From Proteobacteria bacterium UBA6503 (lineage in GTDB: Bacteria > Pseudomonadota > Alphaproteobacteria > UBA1280 > UBA6503): a stretch of 64,000 bases of DNA. The notes below the pieces were generated by a model. It was not told where the DNA came from and ran no database searches. It worked only from the letters and a program-made list of their open reading frames with translations. Shown piece by piece: positions 42,411-52,295 of this stretch. Numbering within the stretch: the stretch's first letter is position 1; each line of letters opens with the position of its first letter. The position numbers were made by a program, and so were the translations under genes. The DNA is taken from positions 186,713 to 250,712 of the forward strand of contig DJLZ01000001.1 of the NCBI GenBank assembly GCA_002436405.1, in the 5' to 3' direction.

Positions 42411-42431
42411 ATGGCGGTCTTAATTTGTTAA
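42411..42431 (+). CDS. Six-codon upstream ORF (MAVLIC) in gdh leader
   Basis: GAGGAG lies 4 bp before an ATG that opens MAVLIC-stop, 26 bp before the gdh start and out of frame with it. This is a far better Shine-Dalgarno than that of gdh itself (only AAAGAAAG). It could be a translated leader peptide controlling gdh, or a ribosome-docking site. No attenuator hairpin was seen. Confidence 0.4.
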   Translation: MAVLIC

Positions 42432-42457
42432 TTCAGAATAAAAAGAAAGTCGAAAAC

Positions 42458-45400
42458 ATGTCGGCACAACAACAGCCATCTCAGCAGCAAACATCACCAG
42501 CAACACGCCTTCTAAAGATTGCAAAATCTACGGGTGCCACAGACGGCTGCCCTATTTTTACAGCTTTTGCCCACCAGCTGTTTGCCCACACCCCTGAGAC
42601 TGAACTGGAAGCACGCAGCGACCAAGAGCTGCTAGACCTATGCGAAGAAGTTTTTGGCGTTCTTGAAACACCCCTAAAAGACGGTGACATTAAGCTTGAA
42701 ATGCTAAACCCAAGCTACACCCACCACAGCGTGGCCGTGATTAACATGTACGACCAACCTTTCTTGGTTGATAGCCTGTGGCTAGAGCTCAACCGCCGCG
42801 GTATTGAAATTCACCATACCTACCACCCTATTTTTAACGTAAAGCGTGATGGTAAAAACAAACTTGCCAAAATCACTGAAGAACCAACACCTGAAACACA
42901 CCGTGAATCATTTATTGTTCTTGAGTTTGACCGCCAAGACGCTGAAGACCTAAAAGACATTGAAGGCAGCCTAAACCACACCCTTAAAATGGCCCAACAA
43001 GTGGTAGAAGACTTCACACCGCTTACAGGTAAAATGCACGAAGTTATCGACATGTTAGAGCACGCAAAACCGCATGCCCCTAACGAAGATATGCTTGAGA
43101 ATGTGACCTTCCTGAAGTGGCTACTTGATGACCACTTTGTATTCCTTGGTTACCGTAAGTACGACCTGACCCACAGTGGTGACACAACAAAAATTAAAAC
43201 CGACAACGGCTCAGGCCTAGGTATTCTGCGTGACGACTCAGAGTCATCACTTGTTGAAGCAAAAGACCTTAAGAAGATTTCTAAAAACCTTCAGCGCTAC
43301 ATGTCGAGCCCTGAAGCTTTGACCCTTACCAAAGCGATTACAAAATCAACCATCCACCGCCATGCGGATATGGACTACATTGGCGTTAAAGAGTTTGACG
43401 AAAAAGGCCGCGTTGCTGCTGAGCACCGCTTCCTTGGTCTATTCACCTCTCGTGCTTACACCGGTACCGTGCGTGACATTCCGTTGGTTCGTAAGAAGAT
43501 TGAAAACATTCTGAATACAGAAGCTGAGCGTGGCTCAACTGGCCACAACTACCGTGCGCTTACAAACATCCTTGAAACCTACCCTCGTGATGAGTTGTTC
43601 CAGATTTCAATCGATGACCTACACCGTATTACAAACGGCATCTTGCACCTGAAAGACCGCCAGCACACGCGCCTATTCTTGCGTCGTAGTAAAGATGACC
43701 GTCTGATTTCGGCGATGGTATTTATCCCTCGTGATAAGCTGACCCGTATTAACCGCAACAAGATTGCGAACATCCTTTCAAACGCATACAACGCTGAAGA
43801 CATTACCTACGGTATTCACGTAAGTGACCAAACTTTGGCGCGCTTGTTCTACATGATCCGTACCGAAGAAGATGCTAAGCAAACCATGACCGACCACGAA
43901 GTGGAAGAGTCAATCATTAGCATTACCCGCTCGTGGGAAGATGGCCTACGCCGTAGCCTGTGTGAAGCTTATGGCGAACACGAAGGTTTGAAGCTATTTA
44001 AAACATATGGCCCAGCCTTCTTTATTGGTTACCAAGAACATACAAGCGCTGAAATTGCCCTTGATGATATTCGTAAAATTGAAGGCCTACGCAGCGGCGA
44101 AATCAGCGAAGATATTGCCGTAAGCATGCACGCCCTTGAAGATGGTGAACGAGCGTCGCTCCGTATCTTCCACCGTGATACATCACTTTACCTTTCAGAG
44201 ATTATGCCGATTCTTGAAAAGCTTGGCCTGCATGTGCGTGAAGAGCGCCCAAGCCAAGTGATGCTTGATAACAAGAAATTCTGGATTCATGACTTTGTTG
44301 TTGAAGCCCCTGAAGAAGCACGCCGTGAGATTGTTTCTGAAAAAGTGGTTGAACGCATTCGTCAAAACATCCGCTTGGCTTGGCGTAAAGAAATTTCAAA
44401 CGACCGCCTTAACGGTTTGATTACCTGTGGCAACCTTGGCCCTGAAGCTATTATTGTGCTGCGTGCATATGTTGCGTACCTACAGCAAGCTGGTGCCAAA
44501 TTCTCAGGCGATTACGTCCGTAAAACACTTGTGCGCCATAGCCAAGTTTCGGGCCGTCTATGGAAGCTATTTGATGCTCGCTTCAACCCTGAGTACAGCA
44601 CAAAAGAAGCTGAAAAACTTGAGAAAGAAGCCATCGAAGGTATTAAGTCAGCACTAAATGACGTTACGAACCTAGATGAAGACATTATCCTAAACCGCTT
44701 TATGGCGATGATTAAAGCCACCAAGCGTACCAATGCTTTTGCCCGCAACTGCATTACCGACCCATTGGCATTTAAGATTGCAAGTTCTGAAGTTCCAGAC
44801 CTTCCAAAACCACTGCCATTGTTTGAAATTTTTGTGTACCACGTGGCCACCGAAGGTGTGCACCTACGTGGTGGTTATGTTGCCCGTGGTGGCCTGCGTT
44901 GGTCAGACCGCTTGAGCGACTACCGTACAGAGGTTCTAGGTTTGATGAAAACCCAGATGACCAAAAACGCCGTGATTGTGCCGGTAGGTTCAAAAGGTGG
45001 TTTTGTATTGAAGAAAGCCCCTTGCGACCTGCGTGACCTTGCTCACTGCGACCGTGATGCGCTAAAGCAAGCGGTGCAAGATGCGTACAAGATTTTCATC
45101 CGCAGCTTGCTGTCAGTGACCGATAACATCGTGAACGACAAAGTTGTTGGCCCTAAAAATGTGCGCCGCCACGATGGTGATGATCCATACTTTGTTGTGG
45201 CTGCCGATAAAGGCACGGCCACATTCTCAGATATCGCGAACGAACTTTCACTCGAGCGTGACTTCTGGCTAGGCGATGCCTTTGCCTCAGGTGGCTCGAA
45301 TGGTTACGACCACAAGAAGATGGGTATTACCGCTAAAGGCGCATGGGAGAGTGTGAAACGCCACTTCCGTGAGCTTGGTAAAGACACTCAAACGGAAGAG

Positions 45401-47305
45401 TTCACCGTATTCGGTATTGGCGATATGGGCGGTGACGTATTTGGTAACGGCATGCTGCTTTCTGAAAAAATTCAGTTGGTTGCCGCCTTTAACCACCTAC
45501 ACATCTTTATTGACCCAACCCCTGATGCTGCCAGCAGCTTCAAAGAGCGTAAGCGCCTATTTGAAAACCTAGGCGGCTGGGATCAGTACAACACGGACCT
45601 TATCTCAAAAGGTGGCGGTATCTTTAGCCGCTCAGATAAAGAGATTAAGCTTACACCTGAAATCCAAAAACTCTTGGGTGTACGTAAAGACGTGATGAGC
45701 CCGAATGAACTCATGACCGCTATCCTTACCATGAAGGCCGAGCTTTTCTGGAACGGTGGTATTGGTACATTTATTAAATCAACCAGCGAAACGCATGCTG
45801 ACGCAAGCGACCGTGCAAACGACAGCATCCGTATTAACGCCCCTCAGCTTAACGTAAAAGTTATTGGTGAAGGCGGTAACCTAGGTATGACCCAGAAAGC
45901 CCGTATTGAAGCGGCGCGCCATGGCGTACACCTAAACACCGATGCGATTGATAACTCAGCGGGTGTTGATTGCTCTGACCACGAGGTCAACATCAAGATT
46001 CTGATTGATAAAGCTGTAAGCGACGGCAATCTTAAAGAGGCTGACCGTAACCGCCTGCTTGCAAACATGACCAACGAAGTCAGCGACCTTGTACTGCGTG
46101 ATAACTACCTACAAACGCAGCTTCTGAGTTACGAAACTGTGATGCGTGCTGTGCCTTCAGCTGATGCCCACTGGCGTATGATGAAGAACTTCGAAAAACA
46201 AGGCATGCTTGACCGTGCAGTTGAGTTCTTGCCTGATGATGACGAAATGGCAGGCCGTATCAAGAACAATAAAGGCCTTACCCGCCCTGAGCTTTCAGTG
46301 CTGATGGCCTACACCAAGATGGACCTTTACAACAACTTGATTAAGTCAGACCTACCAGATGACAAATCACTTGAGGACTACTTGTACGATTACTTCCCTG
46401 CGGTATTGCAGCAGAAGTTTGAAAAGCAAATCAAAAACCACCGCCTGCGCCGCGAGATTATCGCCACGTGCGTTGCAAACGAACTGATTAACCGTATGGG
46501 CCTCAGCTTCATTTACCGCCTGCGTGACGAAACTGGCTACCAGGATGATGTGATTGCACGTGCGTTCATTCTAGCTAAACGCCTTTACGGCTTTGACGAA
46601 GAATGGGCGAAGATTGAAGCCCTAGACGGCAAGGTACCTGCTGTCGCCCAGCTACGTATGTTTGATACCATCCGCCGTTTGTGTGAGCACGTGTGCCTAT
46701 GGTTCCTACGTCATGGTAAGGCCCCGTTGAACATTGAAAAAGAAACAGCCAACTACCAAGAGCTTATTCAGTCAATGATCTCAGAGCTTCCAAAGCACTT
46801 TAGTAAAGCGATGGAAACACGCCATAAGCGCCACAAAAAAGCTTGGCTTAAAGATGGCCTAGACGACAAAACAGCCGACCATATGGCTTTGGCTCCGTCA
46901 CTATACGCCTTGCAAGATATTGCAAACGCTGTTGTGAAAACCAAACAGTCGCCTGACCTTGTGATGAAAGCCCACTACATGATGGGTGAAAAACTAGGGA
47001 TGGAGCAGCTGCACAACAAGTCACGCGTGATGCCAAATGCAAACTACTGGCAGCGTGTGGCCAGCCAAACCATTATCGATAGCTTGTACAGCTTCCAAGC
47101 ACAAGCCACCTTGCAAGCCATGGATAAGGCCAAAGGCGCAGACAAAAAACCTGAAGCCGCTGACCTTATTAAAGAATGGTGTAACGACAAGGGCCCTGCC
47201 ATGCTGATTTACCGCAACATGGTAAGCGAGCTTGAAAGCCAACAAGAAGTTGACCACGCCATGCTGAACGTGGCATTGGGTCACTTAAAGTCGATTACCG
47301 GTTAA
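42458..47305 (+). CDS. Large (180-kDa class) NAD-dependent glutamate dehydrogenase
   Basis: The enzyme deaminates glutamate to 2-oxoglutarate. The 1615-residue protein has the long N-terminal regulatory region typical of the giant class, a catalytic domain with GGLRWSDRLSDYRTEVLGL and VPVGSKGGFVLKK (Lys), the NAD-fold motif FGIGDMGGDVFGNGML, and GEGGNLGMTQKARIE. A C-terminal helical part of about 400 residues follows. ATG 42458 is preferred; a GTG 78 bp upstream is in frame but overlaps the leader ORF. It is monocistronic, with a terminator of its own. Confidence 0.96.
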   Translation: MSAQQQPSQQQTSPATRLLKIAKSTGATDGCPIFTAFAHQLFAHTPETELEARSDQELLDLCEEVFGVLETPLKDGDIKLEMLNPSYTHHSVAVINMYDQPFLVDSLWLELNRRGIEIHHTYHPIFNVKRDGKNKLAKITEEPTPETHRESFIVLEFDRQDAEDLKDIEGSLNHTLKMAQQVVEDFTPLTGKMHEVIDMLEHAKPHAPNEDMLENVTFLKWLLDDHFVFLGYRKYDLTHSGDTTKIKTDNGSGLGILRDDSESSLVEAKDLKKISKNLQRYMSSPEALTLTKAITKSTIHRHADMDYIGVKEFDEKGRVAAEHRFLGLFTSRAYTGTVRDIPLVRKKIENILNTEAERGSTGHNYRALTNILETYPRDELFQISIDDLHRITNGILHLKDRQHTRLFLRRSKDDRLISAMVFIPRDKLTRINRNKIANILSNAYNAEDITYGIHVSDQTLARLFYMIRTEEDAKQTMTDHEVEESIISITRSWEDGLRRSLCEAYGEHEGLKLFKTYGPAFFIGYQEHTSAEIALDDIRKIEGLRSGEISEDIAVSMHALEDGERASLRIFHRDTSLYLSEIMPILEKLGLHVREERPSQVMLDNKKFWIHDFVVEAPEEARREIVSEKVVERIRQNIRLAWRKEISNDRLNGLITCGNLGPEAIIVLRAYVAYLQQAGAKFSGDYVRKTLVRHSQVSGRLWKLFDARFNPEYSTKEAEKLEKEAIEGIKSALNDVTNLDEDIILNRFMAMIKATKRTNAFARNCITDPLAFKIASSEVPDLPKPLPLFEIFVYHVATEGVHLRGGYVARGGLRWSDRLSDYRTEVLGLMKTQMTKNAVIVPVGSKGGFVLKKAPCDLRDLAHCDRDALKQAVQDAYKIFIRSLLSVTDNIVNDKVVGPKNVRRHDGDDPYFVVAADKGTATFSDIANELSLERDFWLGDAFASGGSNGYDHKKMGITAKGAWESVKRHFRELGKDTQTEEFTVFGIGDMGGDVFGNGMLLSEKIQLVAAFNHLHIFIDPTPDAASSFKERKRLFENLGGWDQYNTDLISKGGGIFSRSDKEIKLTPEIQKLLGVRKDVMSPNELMTAILTMKAELFWNGGIGTFIKSTSETHADASDRANDSIRINAPQLNVKVIGEGGNLGMTQKARIEAARHGVHLNTDAIDNSAGVDCSDHEVNIKILIDKAVSDGNLKEADRNRLLANMTNEVSDLVLRDNYLQTQLLSYETVMRAVPSADAHWRMMKNFEKQGMLDRAVEFLPDDDEMAGRIKNNKGLTRPELSVLMAYTKMDLYNNLIKSDLPDDKSLEDYLYDYFPAVLQQKFEKQIKNHRLRREIIATCVANELINRMGLSFIYRLRDETGYQDDVIARAFILAKRLYGFDEEWAKIEALDGKVPAVAQLRMFDTIRRLCEHVCLWFLRHGKAPLNIEKETANYQELIQSMISELPKHFSKAMETRHKRHKKAWLKDGLDDKTADHMALAPSLYALQDIANAVVKTKQSPDLVMKAHYMMGEKLGMEQLHNKSRVMPNANYWQRVASQTIIDSLYSFQAQATLQAMDKAKGADKKPEAADLIKEWCNDKGPAMLIYRNMVSELESQQEVDHAMLNVALGHLKSITG

Positions 47306-47321
47306 TAATAAGAAGAAAAGT

Positions 47322-47352
47322 AAAAGCCCCACTTTTAAGTGGGGCTTTTATC
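47322..47352. terminator. Bidirectional terminator gdh / trpS
   Basis: The stem AAAAGCCCCACTT and its complement have a short TTA-type loop between convergent genes, with T-runs in both directions. Confidence 0.92.
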
Positions 47353-47370
47353 GTTTGGCTAGGGTATTGT

Positions 47371-48384
47371 TTATTTAACGAAACCCATAATGTCTTTGAC
47401 CATTTCAACAATAGGCTGGGCTTGTTGGTTTGCTTTTTCAGCGCCTTTGGCCAAAATTTTATCAAGCTCGGCTTTGTCTTCAATCAGTTCAGCAAAGCGT
47501 TGTTGAATCGGCTCAAGCTCGGCCACAACAGCGTCGGCAACGGTGCCTTTAAAGTCGCCGTAGCCTTTACCTGCAAACTCAGCCACGGCTTGGTCAGGGG
47601 TAAGGCCCTTCACGGCGCAGTAAATGCCTAGCAGGTTGGTTACGCCAGGTTGGTTGGCACGGTCCCACGCCACATTGGCTTCGTTATCGGTTACGGCACG
47701 TTTGAAGGCCTTTTCGATTTGCTTTGGTGTATCGGCAAGCAAAACTGTGCCTGCTGACTCAGCCGACTTACTCATCTTATTTTCAGGGTACTGAAGGTCC
47801 ATCACACGGGCGGCAATCTCAGGGATTGCGGGTTCCGGAATAATAAAGCCACGTTGTTTGGCTTTTTTAAGCTCTTTTTTATAGTGGTTGTTAAAGCGAA
47901 TGGCCACATCACGGGTCAGTTCAAGGTGTTGTTTTTGATCGTCGCCCACAGGCACGTGGGTGGCGTTGTATAGCAAAATATCAGCCGCCATCAGCACAGG
48001 GTATGTGAGTAGGCCGGCATTAATGTTGTGCTTATGGCGCTGCGATTTATCTTTATATTGGGTCATGCGCTCAAGCTCACCAATTTGGGTGAACGTGCTT
48101 AGCAACCATGCAAGCTCAGTGTGTGCACGCACATGGCTTTGCACAAACAAGGTGCTTTGGTCAGTATCAAGGCCCGCTGCAAGGTACCACGCTGCCACAG
48201 CATAGGTGCGCTCACGCAGTAGTTTAGGGTCCTGACGCACGGTAATGGCGTGCAGATCTACCACGCAGTAGTAACTTTGTGTTGAAGGGTCTTTTGAAGC
48301 TTTAACATGGTTTTTAATGGCACCAAGGTAGTTACCAAGGGTCATGTCGCCGCTAGGCTGAATGCCTGAAAGAACAGTTTTCAT
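47371..48384 (-). CDS. trpS: Tryptophanyl-tRNA synthetase
   Basis: This class I synthetase of 337 residues has an N-terminal SGIQPSGDMTLGNYLGAI (HIGH-equivalent) and KMSKS in PENKMSKSAES. VPVGDDQKQHLELTRDVAIRFN is the family signature. It is convergent with gdh and stands alone. Confidence 0.97.
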   Translation of the reverse strand: MKTVLSGIQPSGDMTLGNYLGAIKNHVKASKDPSTQSYYCVVDLHAITVRQDPKLLRERTYAVAAWYLAAGLDTDQSTLFVQSHVRAHTELAWLLSTFTQIGELERMTQYKDKSQRHKHNINAGLLTYPVLMAADILLYNATHVPVGDDQKQHLELTRDVAIRFNNHYKKELKKAKQRGFIIPEPAIPEIAARVMDLQYPENKMSKSAESAGTVLLADTPKQIEKAFKRAVTDNEANVAWDRANQPGVTNLLGIYCAVKGLTPDQAVAEFAGKGYGDFKGTVADAVVAELEPIQQRFAELIEDKAELDKILAKGAEKANQQAQPIVEMVKDIMGFVK

Positions 48385-48497
48385 GGGGCTAAAATCTTTA
48401 TTTATTAATTATGCTGTAGGCAACATCATGCCAAAGAATGGCCAAAAACACACGGCAAAAAATTGAAGAGGTTTAGACTTAAAGAGGCAAAGCTTAT

Positions 48498-49823
48498 TTA
48501 AACAGCTGCACGCTCTTTACTAGCGAACTTTTGGCGGTACATAGCTTGGTCAGCTTCGGTGATGATATCATCGGCTGTAAGGTCAGCATCGGCACCGTCA
48601 AACACCTGTACGCCAATACTTGCACGAACATCAAGCCATTGGTCTTTCACAGGTACTTTTAGGCCAGCAATAGCTTCGCGCACTTCTTGGGCTTTGATTT
48701 CAGCTTTCGCTTCGTCAGTTTCTTCCAAGATCGCGGCAAACTCGTCCCCGCCAATACGGGCGAAAGTATCGGTTTGGCGTAGAATGCCTGAAACCACATT
48801 TACGGTTGCCTTCAAAACAGCATCGCCCACTTTGTGACCAAAGGTGTCGTTCACTTGTTTAAAGTGGTCCATATCAACAAACAGCACAGCCCCTTTACGG
48901 TTGTAACGCTGAGCGTTTGAAATGGCATCACGCAGCTTACGATCAAACACAAGGCGGTTATTGGCACCTGTTAGGTGGTCTTGTGTGGCAAGGCGCATAA
49001 GTTCAGCTTCGTTTTCTTTACGGCTGGTAATATCAAGCGTTTGCATAATCACGTAGCGCATATCGTCACGACCGTAATGGGTGAGTGACAAACTCATCGC
49101 TACCCAAACAAAGCCGCCATCACCACAAAGCAAACGAATTTCAATACCGTCGTAGGTACGCTCCCCTGTAAATACTTTGCGCAGGGCTTGTTTAAACATT
49201 TCGCGGTCGTCAGGGTGAATGAGGCTTTCAAAGCTTTGCTCTTTTAGCGATTGCACCGGGCGGTTAAGCGTACGGGCTAGCGCACGGTTTACCATCACAG
49301 GCTTATGGCATGGCTGCAGGAATGATACGCCGTATGGGGCATGCTCAAAAGAAGCCGCAAAACGGTTGCGTAGGTCACGGTTTTCTTGCTGCATTTTAAC
49401 GGTTTGGGTCATCACCTTAACAATACCAACGTAAGCTTGTGACTTACCGTTACTGCATTGAGGCTCAAGACGGAGTCGAATTTGGTGCTGGTGACCGGCA
49501 ATGGTCACTTCGGTTTTAAAGCAACGGCTTTGGCACTGACGGCCTACCATACGAAGTACAGCCTGAATACGGCGGTACTCTTCAGGGGCAAGCACATCGC
49601 TTAGCAGCTTACCGTTTAGGCCACGCTGCATAAAACCAGCAAGGGTACGGTTAGCGGCTGTAATTAAAAACTCGCCCTTTGAAGCTGGTTTCAGAACAAA
49701 AATACCATCAGAAACACTGTCCATAACGGTCAGCATCATGGTTGAAACGAGGTCAAGCTCGGGGCAATTATGGGAATCAGAGTTTTGAGCGTCTGTAGAA
49801 TGAGTCATATCTGCAAGCGGCAT
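48498..49823 (-). CDS. PAS-PAS-GGDEF diguanylate cyclase
   Basis: The 441-residue protein has an N-terminal PAS-like segment (about 30-150), a second PAS domain with PAC (about 170-275, HAPYGVSFLQP to YVIMQTLDITSRKENE) and a GGDEF domain. The active site is intact (IGGDEFAAIL) and an inhibitory I-site RQTD lies five residues upstream. It should make cyclic-di-GMP in response to a ligand sensed by PAS. ATG 49823 with GGAAG upstream is preferred over a TTG at 49841. No membrane segment is seen, so sensing is cytoplasmic. Confidence 0.93.
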   Translation of the reverse strand: MPLADMTHSTDAQNSDSHNCPELDLVSTMMLTVMDSVSDGIFVLKPASKGEFLITAANRTLAGFMQRGLNGKLLSDVLAPEEYRRIQAVLRMVGRQCQSRCFKTEVTIAGHQHQIRLRLEPQCSNGKSQAYVGIVKVMTQTVKMQQENRDLRNRFAASFEHAPYGVSFLQPCHKPVMVNRALARTLNRPVQSLKEQSFESLIHPDDREMFKQALRKVFTGERTYDGIEIRLLCGDGGFVWVAMSLSLTHYGRDDMRYVIMQTLDITSRKENEAELMRLATQDHLTGANNRLVFDRKLRDAISNAQRYNRKGAVLFVDMDHFKQVNDTFGHKVGDAVLKATVNVVSGILRQTDTFARIGGDEFAAILEETDEAKAEIKAQEVREAIAGLKVPVKDQWLDVRASIGVQVFDGADADLTADDIITEADQAMYRQKFASKERAAV

Positions 49824-50001
49824 TATGGGGCTTCCGAACAATTTTGGTTTAGGTGTTCGCCATTTTCATAACGTGTGTATTTTGCAATAGTACCAACATT
49901 AAAATGCACTTTCCAGCAAAAAATAACATGTTGTATACAATAATTAGTGGTTGTAGGTACATCGCATTGGCACATGTTGTGTTTCGTGCTAAATTTTTTA
50001 T

Positions 50002-50820
50002 ATGAACACACATAAAAAACACCTTCTTATTTTCGGTAACGGCTATGTAGCTGGTTTTTTAGCAGATGCTGCAGCCGCCCTTGGCTTTACCGTAACCATT
50101 AGCAGCCGCACACCACAAAGTAGCGCGCACCCCACAAATATTGCTCTGCATCAGTTTGGGACGCCACTCCCTGAAGGTCTAACACACCTTATCAGCACAG
50201 TGCCCCCACAAGACGGCGCAGACCCTGTGCTTGCCGCCTACCCCACCTTCCCCAAGTCGGTTGAGTTTGTGGGCTATTTGTCATCAACAGGCGTGTATGG
50301 CGATTATGACGGCCAGGAAGTGACTGAACAAAGCCCCCTCAAAGCCAAGGCTGACCGCAGCGTGGCACGAATGCAGGCTGAAAAACAGTGGCACACCCTT
50401 ACGCCACCCGCCCATATTTTTAGGCTTTCAGGCATTTATGGCCCAGGCCGCAATATGCTTGAGCGTGTTAAAGCAGGTAAAATTGATAGTCTTGAAAAAA
50501 GCGAGCGCCCCGTTAACCGTATTCACGTTGATGATATTTGCCAAATTGTGCTTGAGGCCATCAGCAAACCAAGTAACGTCACTGAAATTTATAACGTAGC
50601 CGATGATGTTGCCGCACCAACCTACCAAGTTGTTGAATATGCCGCCAAACTGTTAGGCGTAGAACTTACCGGCGATGATACACAAAAAAGCCACCTTAAT
50701 GATGGCTCTCGCGTTGTGAATTGCAATAAAGCTAAAAAGCAACTGGGCATCAGCTGGCGCTACCCCACCTATAAAGCAGGGCTAGACGCACTTTACGAGC
50801 ATTTAGTCGCGGCAAAATAA
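50002..50820 (+). CDS. NAD(P)-dependent epimerase/dehydratase-like SDR protein
   Basis: The 272-residue protein has an N-terminal nucleotide-binding motif LLIFGNGYVAGFLADAAA (GxGxxA type), an internal YLSSTGVYGDYDGQ segment, and RLSGIYGPGRN and RIHVDDICQIV, as in extended SDR epimerases of the YeeZ type. Its substrate is unknown. A possible promoter is TTTCCA-18-TATACA just upstream (about 49900-49940). It lies between the GGDEF gene (divergent) and tRNA-Arg. Confidence 0.87.
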   Translation: MNTHKKHLLIFGNGYVAGFLADAAAALGFTVTISSRTPQSSAHPTNIALHQFGTPLPEGLTHLISTVPPQDGADPVLAAYPTFPKSVEFVGYLSSTGVYGDYDGQEVTEQSPLKAKADRSVARMQAEKQWHTLTPPAHIFRLSGIYGPGRNMLERVKAGKIDSLEKSERPVNRIHVDDICQIVLEAISKPSNVTEIYNVADDVAAPTYQVVEYAAKLLGVELTGDDTQKSHLNDGSRVVNCNKAKKQLGISWRYPTYKAGLDALYEHLVAAK

Positions 50821-50914
50821 CGCCGCCACAGGGTAATATTTTAGAAAAAAATTAGAAAAAACCGCAAAAAACGCTTTATTTTTGAAAATTAGAGTGTTAA
50901 ACAATCTCTTGTAC

Positions 50915-50991
50915 GCGCCCGTAGCTCAGCTGGATAGAGCGTCTGTCTACGGAACAGAAGGTCAGAGGTTCGAATCCTTTCGGGCGCGCCA
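50915..50991 (+). tRNA. tRNA-Arg (anticodon ACG)
   Basis: The cloverleaf is complete: acceptor GCGCCCG with CGGGCGC, D-arm with GCTCAGCTGGATAGAGC, anticodon loop CTACGGA (anticodon ACG, read as ICG after deamination), T-arm AGAGG-TTCGAAT-CCTTT, discriminator G and an encoded CCA. A terminator follows at once. Confidence 0.97.
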
Positions 50992-50993
50992 TT

Positions 50994-51025
50994 TAAAAAA
51001 CGCCACCTTATGGGTGGCCTTTTTT
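50994..51025 (+). terminator. Terminator after tRNA-Arg
   Basis: CGCCACC pairs with GGGTGGC across TTAT, followed by TTTTTT, only a few bases after the CCA end. Confidence 0.9.
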
Positions 51026-51054
51026 ATGCCCAAAATAGGCTATTCATTATCAGG

Positions 51055-51507
51055 CTACTTCTTCTTACCGCGGGTGTTGCGGTTTTTCTTCTTTTTGCGT
51101 GCCTTACGGCTTTTGCGTTTTTTACGCTTAGGTGTGCCCGGCGGTACAGGTGTTACATCCTGCACAGCTTCTGCTACACCACCAACAGCGTCCGCCAAAA
51201 TGTCTGGCACAATAACTTCAGCCACTTCTTCCAAAGTTTCAACAGCCTCAGGGTTTTGTTTACGGTAGGTACGGTACATACCATACACACTCATCACCAC
51301 CCACATGGTGTTACCGATCACGGCAGCGGTGTTCCACATAAAGTATAAAGAGAACAGCACCATAACACCGGCGCTAAAGTTCATGAATGAATAGGTTACT
51401 GTTTTGGCATAGTCACGCTTCAGCTGTAGCTGAATATACGCAAAAATATAAGTAAAAGCCCCAATCAGGCCAACAACCTCGGCCACTGTCGTCATATCAA
51501 TATTCAT
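51055..51507 (-). CDS. CBU_0592-like membrane protein with basic tail
   Basis: The 150-residue protein has three hydrophobic helices (about residues 8-27, 43-60, 64-82), then an acidic stretch (EAVETLEEVAEVIVPD) and a very basic C-terminus (KRKKRKSRKARKKKKNR...). The membrane part resembles the CBU_0592 family (function unknown). The Lys/Arg tail is unusual and could bind nucleic acid or phospholipid head groups. It stands alone, convergent with the tRNA. Confidence 0.75.
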   Translation of the reverse strand: MNIDMTTVAEVVGLIGAFTYIFAYIQLQLKRDYAKTVTYSFMNFSAGVMVLFSLYFMWNTAAVIGNTMWVVMSVYGMYRTYRKQNPEAVETLEEVAEVIVPDILADAVGGVAEAVQDVTPVPPGTPKRKKRKSRKARKKKKNRNTRGKKK

Positions 51508-51650
51508 TTACCCAACCCTTTGAGGAAAAAGAATTATATTTTTATAAAACTATATAGACCGCGCCAAAAGAGCCACACCCGAAATACCTGACATAACACC
51601 CATACACCGCATCACTTGTATCTGGGTATGAGCGCAGGTAAATTACTAAT

Positions 51651-52295
51651 ATGAAATTATTTAAAACCATCATTGAAGACCTAACCCACCCCGAGGTGCA
51701 CCAAGCCCTGCGTGAAACTTTGCGTAGCTACAGCTTTTGGGGGCTTTTTGGTATTGGGTATGGCTGGGCATATTGCTACGCCCGCAGCCTAGGGGCGGAA
51801 TTAAGCCCTCTTCTTTTCTTAAGTGTTCTGATTAACGGTAGTTTTTTTGCGCTGCTTGCCGCCATTGCCGTGACAGACCTCAAGCGCTTTATCGTGCCTG
51901 ACCTGTTGGTTTACCCGCTCTTTATTTTTGGCCTTATTGTGGCGCCTCACTTAAAAGCTGCGCTGATTGCCAGTTTTATTTTAGGTGCAGGCTTTGCTTT
52001 GGTGCGCTGGTTTAGTTCTAAACTGGCTCAGCAAGAAGCCATGGGCTTAGGTGATGTTAAGCTAGTTATTGCGCTAGGACCTTGGGTGGGGCTTTTAGGT
52101 ATTGTGCCTATGCTGCTGATTACGAGCCTTATTGCACTTATTGTTGTGCTTGGCCGCGTTTTGCTGTGTAAAGAACGTTCAGCCCTACCGTTTGCCCCCT
52201 TCTTGGTATTTGGCGCTTGGGCCGCCTATGGCTACGGGCCAATGGTAGTGGCTTACCTGTTTATATTCCGTCAATATTTAGTAGGGCTTATGTAA
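51651..52295 (+). CDS. Prepilin peptidase, A24 family (short, CpaA-like)
   Basis: The 214-residue integral membrane aspartic protease has the two catalytic-Asp motifs AVTDLKRFIVPD (about residue 80) and GLGDVKLV (about 130). The N-terminal zinc/methyltransferase domain of full-length PilD is absent, so it is of the short type. It cleaves type IV pilin or pseudopilin leaders; no pilin gene is in the window. It overlaps the next ORF (TAATG). Confidence 0.9.
   Translation: MKLFKTIIEDLTHPEVHQALRETLRSYSFWGLFGIGYGWAYCYARSLGAELSPLLFLSVLINGSFFALLAAIAVTDLKRFIVPDLLVYPLFIFGLIVAPHLKAALIASFILGAGFALVRWFSSKLAQQEAMGLGDVKLVIALGPWVGLLGIVPMLLITSLIALIVVLGRVLLCKERSALPFAPFLVFGAWAAYGYGPMVVAYLFIFRQYLVGLM

Noticed and set aside
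50915..50991. Phage attachment site at the tRNA-Arg 3' end
   Set aside because: The tRNA 3' sequence is not repeated nearby and no integrase is adjacent.
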